NCBI RefSeq assembly: GCF_037042905.1
Contig: NC_087251.1
Location: 39,614,373-39,678,372 of the forward strand
Length of the DNA: 64,000 nt
DNA from: Lytechinus pictus
Lineage: Eukaryota > Echinodermata > Echinoidea > Temnopleuroida > Toxopneustidae
Direction: 5' to 3'
Shown: piece by piece, positions 46,101 through 58,100 of the stretch
Layout: each line of letters opens with the position of its first letter
Numbering within the stretch: the first letter of the stretch is position 1
Position numbers and translations under genes: made by a program
Notes under the pieces: generated by a model
What the model was told of the DNA's origin: nothing
The model's input: the letters and a program-made list of their open reading frames with translations, nothing else
The model's database searches: none

Positions 46101-49100
46101 CAATCAAACACTAGTACTCCAAAAATCAAATGGGCAATTTCATAGGCTGGTGGACATGAGCTTAATGTGTCTTTGTACATATAGCCCATCTGAACCGTAA
46201 CGTGAGTAACCACTTTATCTGCACCCCTAGTAAAAACCATGTGTTCTTTATTTTTCAATTATATACAAATTTGTCTCTCTAATATACTTCTTTGAAATGG
46301 ATATAATCAACTTTCATAAAAGCCTTGCATGAGGACACTTTTCACTTATGTCCACTTTTCATTTTATGCATGTCCAAATCATGTAACATGAGTAACCGAC
46401 ACATTTCAAAGATTTGCCAGGAGCATAATGAAATTTCCCAAGTTTTGTTTTTATACAAAGGATAGTCAGACTGCGTACTATGCTGTGATAAAGAGCTGTT
46501 TAGTTCCTATCAATAATAATGGAGTTACAGCTCCAAGTATGAGTCAAGGTGTCTCCAAATGTAACGTGAGTAACCGTGGAATAGCCCAAATGCAACTTAA
46601 TTTTCAACCATTGAAACATGCATATTAAAGGGAATTGCCCTACGCTTTCTGCAAAGGGCCCCAGGTATTGATATCAGAGAGATCCATGTTCATCTTGAAT
46701 AGAAGTGTGTGGGTATTGCGAGAAGATACATGTAGATCATCATAAATATCAGCATTTTATCATTCATTCCCTCTGCCCTCCAGATGACCTGCGTTGGCTG
46801 TTGCTTGAACTTTTAACATATGGGGCACACATTATCAGAAGCCATGTATTGTGTTCCAAACTGTATCCATGAATGATTTGCTATGTTTATGATGTAGACA
46901 CCTTTGGTATAAAGATGGAAATACCATTGCCACTTCCTATGGGAATTTTCACCACAGATGGACACAGAGGCAAAAAAATCAAGTTGATATTCATGTCAAA
47001 TGCTTTATGTTTTTTAATAAAACAAGACCTGAAGTTTCTGAGACAAAATTTTTTTCCGACTCTGGCAGCCATTTTTTTATTTCAAAATGGCTGCCAAAGT
47101 ATGGATACAAATTAGTGTTGAAAATAGTATATTGATACATATTTTGTTTTGACAGATTTTTAAAGAACAGGTTTGATCATGATGTTTTTGCCTGTGATTT
47201 AGCTTGCTATTATAACACTTTTTAAAATCCCACAGAAAGAAACACCAGTAATTCATTCATCTGATAAAAAAACATTGATGAAGTATGTGATATGGTATGT
47301 AATGTCAGTTACCGAAAACATGAACTTTTTTTTCTCATTTCCTAGAAAAGAGGATATATTATATGAAACTTGGTAGATTTCCTCTCTAGGTAACACCCCT
47401 CCCTTCTACACCAAAATTAAAGATTACCAATTAACAATGAAGCCATAGGGTACCATTAAATATATGTAATGTCAGTTACCAAGATGTAATGTCAGTTACC
47501 ATGATAAAACGTTGAAATGCAAATATGTGGTCAATTTTATGGTGAAGAAATATTGTATACTTGTTATTTAAGTCTTTCACTTAAAAAGTCACACCAGAAG
47601 GAGCTTGCTTTTGACTTTTAAAAGGTATAGTTCACAAGAAATACTATATGAAATTATGAAGGAAGTTGCATTCCCATATTGCAAAAAAAAAATACTATGA
47701 AATTGTTTTGTACATGCACTTACCAAGTACCTAATTGTTTGTATCAGACAATTTTTTGTTTGGTTTTTTTTTTTTTTGGGGGGGGGGGGGTAGGGGGTAC
47801 TTTTCCCAACCTATTGCCTAAATCTGCAACATTTTTTAAGCTTAACATTGTGATGAAGGGGATTTCCAGGGTCCCTTTTTTAGTTTCTAGGATTCTTTTG
47901 AGCATTGCCTTGCTAAAAGTAAATTCCTGGTTTTTATACCTGTTAGTAGTGTGGATGTGTGATACAATTTTGTGTTTGGTTTACAAGTATAGATGAAAAG
48001 TGAAATTTGACAGTTCTGATCAATGTTGCATGGATCTACTAAAACTTTTTTTTTTCTAATTTACAAATAGTTCAGTTTCAGTTTAGAAGCTGGAGTTTAT
48101 TTTTTGTTGACAGCTTAAAAAAGAAATTAGCAAAGAAAATGATTAAACAAATTATGAAGAGAATTGAAATGCGACAGATATGAACAAGCATTGCTTGCAC
48201 TGACCAGAATAGAAATCAATGAAACTTCATGGCTGCATGAGCTTCGGGGGAGGGGTACGTGTAGGCTAGGGGAGGAGACCCTTATTCATTTTGCCTTTTT
48301 TGAGGGGAGGGGGAGGTTGGAGAAGGAAAAGGTTTAAAAAGTCAATATAAAACTGATGAATATATTATGGGTGCATAGTCCGAAAAATCCATGTGTACAG
48401 TCAATGCAATATTAAATTACTATAGGAAAACATGTAGCTGCTATGACCCAACCCCCCCCCCCCCCCGAGTAAGTAAAACATACATTTCTTATCTTTTGAT
48501 AATTAAAAATGTGAAGTATTATGAAACTTTTATAATTTTAAAAAGCCTTACATATAAGTACCAAGAAAATTATGCCTTTGAAAATCATATAGCACTGGTC
48601 AATGTTAATGTGTATTGTCAGTTACCGAGAAGTAATGATAAAAATGTTCAAATTAAAGAAAGGAATTAAGAAAAAGAAAGTTTGTTCATTGAAATGTTCG
48701 TAGAAATTCGGGTATACTTCCACATCAAGCTCACTTTCATGTGAAGCCCTGCACAGAAGATACAATGCAATGATTCCACACATTTGACTTCCATGTGTTA
48801 TCTCTATGGCAAATTAAGTGTAATGTCAGTTACCGTAATGTCAGTTACCAGCATGGTTGTGGAAAAATTATCATAGCCCCCAAAAGACAAAAACAAATTG
48901 TTTAATATTTTGACACATCTTAACCTAGTAACGGAGGTATATTTACATATTCAAATTATTACTCTATCTACTCAGGGACATGAGATATTTCAATTTTAAT
49001 GAACACCCTGAAATTGCATGTCCTTTGCGTAATGTCAGTTACCGACACATTTTTGCTTGCTGATGCGTAAAAAAATGTGGTTACATAGGAAAACTTAGTA

Positions 49101-52100
49101 TCAAGTATACAGCAAGGTTCACTTTATTAACTACATCAAAAGCAAACTCCCATCATTTGTTGTTTTAGAGATACACACAATGAAAGGTGTGAAAACATTG
49201 TGCCGTGTAATGTAAGTTACCGTGAAAATGCCCCTATGCATGTGTGTGGAGAGATACCAACATTACTTTTTGGTTTGATGATGATTGTTTGATAGATCAA
49301 TTTCTGAATATTGTTTGTTATTGCTGAGTTTGGGAACAGACAGGATGGATTGATGATGATGTGATCGTTGGTAGTTTTTATTTAAAAGATCAAAACTATT
49401 AGCTATTCCCATTCTCATATACATTTAGTCTAAGCTTTTGGAAATTAACTAAGCTTAAAATTAACACAAAATAAATATTTTTGAAAATACATGCTGAACA
49501 TTGAGGCCAGACTCCTACTCCTACATGTACCTTTCCCTTTTCATTTTTTTGTGATACCCTATGTTAATGAGAAGACTGATTGTAGAATCTAGACCATGCA
49601 TTGGATCTGAGTACGTGGAGTTGCAGACTGTTAAAACATTCATGGATCTATTTGGTTCATTTGTGTTTAAAAAGTAGAGAACATAGTTTTGAAATTGTAC
49701 GTTCAAGCTTGTGTTGATTTGAAAATACCTCATGTAAGACCTCAAGATTCGCTACACCATGGGTTCAGCCAAGTTCAAGGAGTTACTCTCCCTGTCTGTC
49801 AGCGAGAATACCTTCACACCTGGTTTCAAGTGTGACTTCATGACAGAGAGAGATTGGAGGGTGAGAAATGGAGTAAGAGGGAGGGAGAGAGATAGGGGTG
49901 GGAAGGGGGGGGGGATGGAGAGGGAAAGGGAGAGAAGTTCAAGGAGTTACTATCCCTGTCGTGCGTTTCAAGTGTGAATGGAAGAATGAAGGAGGGAGTG
50001 GGAGAGAGGGGGATGAAGGGGGAGGAGAGGAGTGAGGGAGAGAGATAGGGGAGGAGGGGGGGGGGGGGAGTTAGCGAGTGGAGAGTGAAGGGAGGGAGGG
50101 GGAAGAAGGTAAAAGGAGAGATGAAGAGGGAAGGAGAAAGGGAAAAGGAGGAGGTGATTGTGAGTGGAGGATTGTGGGAGTAGTGTGTGGGGGGGGGGGG
50201 GGAGAGGGGAGAGTACACATGTAGTAGGGATGGATTTCAAGGAAATAGAAAATGATAGATTAAGATAGATGATGAAATAAACTTAAAGAGGAGAGTGAAT
50301 GATGGATTGGTAAGGGATGATCTTTTCATTTCAACCGTATTATGTAGGCCTATATAAAAAACAAGGTATATTTCAAAGGTGAAGGAAGAGATTCATAAAA
50401 GTAAAGGTCATGTACAGTTTACACATATACAGTTTATACTATAAAAGTTGTCAAAATATCAAAATATGGTGGAAGCACGTTCTTCATGCTTTTATTGCAG
50501 ACTGGTACATGTACAGTATAGCCCTACCCCGTATAAGCCTATATTATGGTAAAATCATTTCACACTTCAGATCATAAAGACTCTACAGGTAACAATGAAT
50601 TGAAAAAGTTGCATAGTTGTACATTTCATCCGGGGGTGGGGTGGGGGGCACTTCCATTGACGAGTGGATACCATGCGTGACCAAAAAAACATGTAAAAAG
50701 GATCTCTTTTTCAAGATAGGGCATGTTATGTGTACGTAACGTGATAAGGGTGTCAAAAACACTAAAATAGTGAAAAAAGGGTATATTTCGCCAGGAAAAT
50801 TACATGTTCACGGTCAAATTTACGAGGGTATAAAAAACTAAACTATATAGGATGTACTTTTTGCCCCAACACTACATGTTTAGGGTCCAATTTGAGCGAG
50901 GTGTGGGAGGTGGGGGTACGGGTACTAAACCCAATGAAAGTAAAGGTAAAACCGACGTCCGTGATCATGTCTGTGACATAGCAATTAAGATATCGTTGTA
51001 CTTGTTTAGGGGGTCAATTCAGGGAATACTTGTCAAGGGGTACCGTTTTGTTTCCAATACTTGTTAAGGTAGGGTTTCACATGCCAATACTTGTTAAGGG
51101 GTGCATTTTCAGAACATGGAAAATATGTGTTTAGGGTGCTTTTCGAAACCCCATGGTCACGCATGGTATCCACTCATCAATGGAAGTGGCCCTGGGACAT
51201 TTCACTTGACAACTCTAATACATACATGTACCAGTCACTACACTAATGGTAAACTTAGCCATTGAGCTCTCACTATCCTTTTCTTCAAAGTTACTCAAAT
51301 ACAATCTCTTTAAAAATTGTTATTGATCTCTGATCTTTTCTGATGGATTGAGACATGAATTTTGATATTGATTGTCATCTGTCCTATTGTTGCCAAGAAA
51401 GCATACAATACCCAAGCCCTACCCCCCCCCCCCCCATAGTAAACAGGAAGTTTTACACAAAATTTATTTGGAATTTGGCTTCTGCATATTCTGTACACAA
51501 TCACAATGGCTTATTGTTTGATAAGATGCTATCATGGTCGTGAAAGAGAGAATTCTATCTCCGGAATACTGTTAAAGATATGAGGTTCCATTTGAGCCAG
51601 TTTATCAAAGAAGTACGACACTTTCGTATTTGAAAGAAAATTATTGCTTGCTGAAGTAGATGTGGACATGGCAGTCTATGCACGTCTCCACAATAACTTT
51701 TTTTGCTTATGATTGGAATTTAGTTGCCTGAAAAAAAAAAAATATAAAAAATAAAGTAAAATTAAATAAAGCATTACACATTTTATTCGCATTGCCAATG
51801 CACCTGGCCTATGGGAGAATCTCTCTATTGTGATCTGAACATCCAAACGCTCATAGCTTATTGTTTGTCCAGTTTTTCTCAAACTTTGATTTACAGAACA
51901 AGTATCTTGTTCTTTGATTTTTCTGTTTTCACACTTGTAGTTATCATTCTCAAAGGGAAGATGTACATGTACATGTATGTATCGACACAGGAACAAACTT
52001 TATAATATTCAAATCAACTTTGTTCAAACAGAGGTACATGTACGTGGTGGGCCCCCATGTATCATAGTAAGAGGTTGTTTGTATCACCACTCTGCTGAGT

Positions 52101-55100
52101 ATACTACTACACTCATGACTCCATAGTTCACCTCCGTTCCAAAAGAAAGAATACCTCTCTCCATTTCAAATTCAAAAGAGTGTTTTGTTGCCTGTACCAG
52201 GGGCCTGCTTTGGTTTTGGAGTGTGAAACTGCAAATGATTATTGACATAAATGGATAGCTACTAGAGATGAATGTTTACAATCTTCAGGGCATGGTTCTC
52301 CCTAGCTTGATTTCACCCCATAGACATAAGATCTTGAAATGTAGAAATGCAGAGGATGGAAAGAACGTATGGATGGACGAAAGAAAGAAGTTAGAGGCAG
52401 ACAGTGTTGGTTTCTGATCCTCTGAAAGCTGTCAGGGCGCAGCTTATTCGGTGTGGTGATGAGAAAAGGCATTTTTACTTTTAAGGTTCGAAAGCTTCAG
52501 AGAGCAATTATCGCATTCCCCGGAAAAGCCAAGTTAAGATTTTATGATACCTAAAAGAAGTGGCATTCATAAAACTTTTTTTTCTAAATAAATTATTTTT
52601 TAAATTTGTATTTCTGCTAAATCACAAGATGACTTTTATATAAATTTTAATTCACTTCATGTTATAATGTACATATATTGTCAGGGATTAAATTGTTGTT
52701 TTCCCTGTTCCACGTTTGTTGCAAGCCTGTTCCTGTGCTTGTAAGGTATCTACATACTTGAAGAGAAGCTCAGTCTCTTGATTTTTTTTGGAAATGGATG
52801 AGCTAATAATGTACTTGTACATTTCTCGAAGCATATCAAGGGCAGGCTGCTGCACACTTTGTAGAGCTTCCCTTCAAAATGTGAACGGGGCCTTGCATGG
52901 CATTGTGGGTGATTGCGAGCCAGATCCAATTTGAAAATAGATTTATCTTCCGTTGGAAGTTGCGTTGCACTCCCAACAGAGCCAAAGAGTTGATGATCAG
53001 GGACTCGTTTCACCCACTACCACCAACTCATTCTGACATCTGATATTCAAAACTGGAAAATATAGGTCCTGGTGATGTGACCCCTTCAGAAAATTGGCTG
53101 TGAATACCCCAGGAATTCTTTCATACATCCCCCTTGTCAGAAATATTTTCTTCTCTCTCTTCATTTCCATTCAAAACTTGGCAGCATTAATGGAGATGAT
53201 TGACTTCAGTATTTGCAGTCGACACAGATTTTGACACCTTTTGTTCTGGATTCTGTAATTGATTGATCATCAAGTCTACGATTCCACCCAAAACATTCCC
53301 TCATTGACTAACATCACTGCAAGGCTCATGAACTACATGTAGAATTCGTCGGCTTCCCGCAAGAAGGGACTAAGCAAAATGTACATTTTCGAGAAAACGC
53401 AAATTATGTTTTGACTTTCTTTTTGTGCTTTTAGCAGCTAGTGTATTATTTTCTGTCCTAATTCTCAAACTTTCTGACAAAGCAATATTTTTTCTTAATT
53501 GATGTAGAAAATACGCAATCCACTGATCAAGTTCCCAGAAAAAAGTCGCTAATGCGAATGCACATTACAGTTCCCGGGAAAAAGGCACTGCCTGAATCGG
53601 TCTATAGATGCGCCTAAGCACGTTGAATGAAGACCTCTCTTTTTTTCCAGGAACGAAATGCACGATCCAGTTACTAGAAAAACGATGCATCTATGTGCGT
53701 AAAGCATGTTGGAATGTTTTTGCTTATTACGTCATAATGACGTCACATTTACATGTAGGTTCGAGAATGGTACCAGAAGAAAGTTCATGACATGTTTTTG
53801 TCTCACCTGCATAGCAGAGTGAGACTATAGGCGCCGCTTTTCCGACGGCGACGACGGCGGCGGCGGCGTCAACACCAAATCTTAACCTGAGGTTAAGTTT
53901 TTGAAATGACAGCATAACTTAGAAAGTATATGGACCTCGTTCATGAAACTTGGCCATAAGGTTAATCAAGTATTACTGAACATCCTGCCTGAGTTTCATG
54001 TCACATGACCAAGGTCAAAGGTCATTTAGGGTCAATGAACTTAGACCATGTTGGGGGAATCAACATCAAAATCTTAACCTAAGGTTAAGTTTTTGAAATG
54101 TCATCATAACTTAGAAAATATATGGACCTAGTTCATGAAACTTATACATAAGGTTAATCAAGTATCACTGAACATCCTGCATGAGTTTCACATCACATGA
54201 CCAAGGTCAAAGGTCATTTAGGGTCAATGAACTTTGGCCGAATTGGGGGTATCTGTTGAATTACCATCATAACTTTGAAAGTTTATGGATCTGATTCATG
54301 AAACTTGGACATAATAGTAATCAAGTATTACTGAACATCCTTTGCAAGTTTCAGGTCATATGATCAAGGTCAAAGGTCATTTAGGGTCAATGAACTTTGG
54401 CCAAATTGGGGTATTTGTTGAATTACAGCCATAAATTTGAAAGTGTGTTGGTCTAGTTCATAAAACTTGGACATAATAGTAATCAAGTATCACTGAACAT
54501 CCTGTGCGAGTTTCAGGTCACATGATCAAGGTCAAAGGTCATGTAAGGTCAAAGAACTTTGGCCACGTTGGGGGTATTTGTTGAATTGCCATCATATCTC
54601 TATAAGTGTACATGTATTGGTCTAGTTCATAAAACGTGGAAATAAGAGTAACCAAGTATCACTGAACATCTTGTGCGAGTTATAGTAGTTTTCAAAATCA
54701 GCACTGCTGCTATATTGAATCGCGTGATGCAGTAGAGACGGCCAGAGGCATTCCACTTGTTTTCCATTTCAGCAATTGAAAAAAAAAAGATTTTTAAAAA
54801 GAAAATGTTGAGAAGTTTGTTCTTGCGGGAAGCCGACGAATTAGGTGTTAAGTCTTCTGATGTATCTTTACGCCATTTATCAGTCATGCTTTCTGAACAT
54901 TCTTGAGGAAAAACATACAGATATATTCATGAATAGTTTATTTTCCTCTTCTGAGCATTGAAATTCAAGCTAGAGTATAAATGTGACTATTTCCTAAGTC
55001 CTTTTAGAAGTTATGTTTCCCTATTGGAATAATGTTTTATTACATATTGCTCTATTTTGGATTAAATTGATTCATGTCAAATTAATTCTAAGCAGTATAA

Positions 55101-58100
55101 ACAAAAAGTTGTATTTTCACCTCGCCCTATAGTTGACACTAGCCATAATGATGACAGAAATTGATAAGATTCGGGTAAAAGTCATGTATTGTCATTTTAA
55201 AAGGATCAAAGTCTAACAGATTTTCAAGTATTTGCTCTCCAAATAGAGAAGTACGTTGCTTAAAAAGAGTCACTGCTAATAAAGCAAATGAAAAACTATA
55301 AAATTGGTATGTACTAAGAATTTAGCATTTACATGTATACAGAGACAAGCCTAGTCCTCATATATATATTTTTTATTCAAAATGATAGGAAATGTATGTA
55401 GTGAGGAAGTTACTTTCTTCGCAACAACAGTGAAGGAATGTTTTATGTGTTTTATACCACTGTAATTATATTTTGTACGATTTTCGTAATCATGGTTGTA
55501 TCTGTACATGGTGTTGATAAAGCTGTATTTACACATAGGCCTATAAGATGCATGAAAAAAAAAATTATGATCAAAATACATCTAAATAATAAATAAAATG
55601 GCTTTCTCCATCATTAAAGCATATGTGGAAAGAACAAAGCAAACACAAGAAAATATGGTTCAATGACATTTGCTCCAGTCTAAATTTTACGCACTAATCG
55701 AATGACCAACTTCACCCCTGGGTTTAAAACTATGCCCTACCCTAACCCTAAACCTACCCCTACCTACATGTAACATGCCTATTGCAACCCTAACCCTACA
55801 TCTTATACAAAATTAAGCCCGGAGCAATTGTCGCAGGAGCAAATGTTGTGTCACCGAAAATATGATATACAAACTTTGAATTTCCAGTTGTCCTTGTGCA
55901 TATAATTCAGAGTTACACCAGGGATGGTCCGGGCTGAAAATATTCATATCTATAAATAGAGTAAAATTCACAAAGCAAAATGCTGAAAATTTCATTAAAA
56001 TCTGATAACAAAGAACAAAGTTATTGAATTATAAAGTTTATCAATATTTTGTGAAACAGTAATATGCATATCATCATGAATATTCATTAGGAGGGCTGAT
56101 GATGTCACATCCCCACTTTCCTTTTTCTTATGTTATTACATGAAATCATAAATGTTGCATTTTTTCATACAGTGTAGATGCTGTGTCTCCATTTTGACGA
56201 AATAAGTTGCGGCAATAAAATAACTAACGCACTTATTCAGTTGTCAATCCAATTGGATTCCAATTGTTTTAGTTCTTGGTAGAAAATTTTTGAATAAACC
56301 TAATTTCATATAATAAAATACAAAAGAACAAGTGGGGATATGACATCAGCTCACCTAATGAATATTAAAAAAGACATGCCTGGAACTGTTTCACCAGAAT
56401 AATGCAAATCTTAAAAATTCAATAACTTTGTTATTTGTTATCCGATTTTGATCAAATTTTCAGCATTTTGCTTTGTGAATTTTACTCTATTTATTGAGAT
56501 ATAAATATCTCCAGCCTAAACCATCCCTTTAATAAATGACTGACTTTAGAGTTGAAATTTCAAAACATTTTTGAGTTTCCAGATGAAGTGATCTTGAATG
56601 TCATGGACTTGAACTACAGTAAATCCACCTGCACACTTGAAGTTGATTAGGAATAGCCTATGCATGCATTGCTCTTTGTCAAATGTCACTTTGTTTACAT
56701 GAGGACCAAGCTTTGTTATTTTTATTGTGTGGTTTTGTGTGTACCTTGGACTAGTCAATGGATGATGTAATGTGCGTAGGCCTACAAAACAATTGCATAC
56801 TTTGATGTAGTAAGCATTTCAAAGGTTTGATTCATCTAACATGGTACATGTAATTCATATCCATGATTCAGTATTGGTAACACTGTAGGCTAACACCCAC
56901 TGGTTCCTAGAAATATTCCACAGCAACAGTACAACTGTAATATTTGATTTCAGCTCATGCTGTATGATGTAATTGAACAATACTGACTTTGTTGGGCTGA
57001 AGACTTGGATAGATAAACCACTGTGCTGCATTTTTTTGGTATCATTTACCCTATTTTTCAATTTCAGATATTGCTGAAGATTTGTTGTTGCAATCATTTG
57101 CCATTTTTGTAGAAGCTTTTTTGTTGTTGTCCATTTTGTATCGTTCCATAGGATGTTCTGACACTTGTCGTTCGTGGACATATATATGAAGATGTAAAAA
57201 TTGTACAAGTTGCAATAGGTGCCAATTCCTGTTAATGTTTTAAATGTTGCAAATGTCAGGTGCAAAGTTGACTCTACGATTGTACACATCATCATCATAA
57301 TGCTCCCTTGGTACATACGATGTAACACGCTCACTCAGTGTGTGTGTGGGCTTGAACCCAATGACAATTCAGTCTGGTGCTAGAACCTGGTTTGATTCAG
57401 TACATGTACATGTGCTTCACCTTCCTATTATTTCTGAAAACACCCAGAAAACCTCCAAAGAGAATTCGACATTGAATTTCATATTTATGGATCATGACTT
57501 GTATTCCCCCGTTGCACTCCAGCGTCACAGGAGAATGGCCATGAAAAAAAAGCCAGCGAGATCCACTGAGTGGGTGGGGAGCCCGTGAAAGGGGGCGGGC
57601 CTTGTCATGCAAATAATTGAAATTGCCTGACGAGTTCTGACCTCAGGAGCAAAGATGGAATTTGATGGAGTTCTGTGTTATTTCTCCATCATTGCGGTTG
57701 ACTAATGGGAGGGATCTGTCTTGACTGGCTTCTCATTTCAGGAGGTTGTCTAAACTTGGCTTATGAATTCATAAGCTTCCCTGCTATCACTGCTGCTTTG
57801 TACCAGACAGATTGGAGGGTATTGAGGTCTAGTCTTTGATGGATTTCCTACCGATCAGTTTGTGGCTGTTGATTAATTTGTTTCCTGATGAGATCAGTAT
57901 TTGTAAATAATGGAAGTTCTTTTACCGCAGAAGGGTGATTTCCATGATATTTGTACGTACAATCCTAGTTTTGGAAGAGAAATACATATGTAATTTTCAG
58001 AATATTGCAGTGTCCACACATGTACACAAAGTTTGGAATTATTTTTTTGTTAGTTGTTAAAGACATTGGTTTGTATTTTGGACTAAGATGGAGTTAGAAT

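Noticed and set aside
49838-50240. Pro/Ser-rich minus-strand ORFs
   Set aside because: Direct consequence of the polypurine tract.
55737-55800. Interstitial telomere block (CCCTAA words)
   Set aside because: Only a few degenerate units, better explained as the interior of a small MITE.
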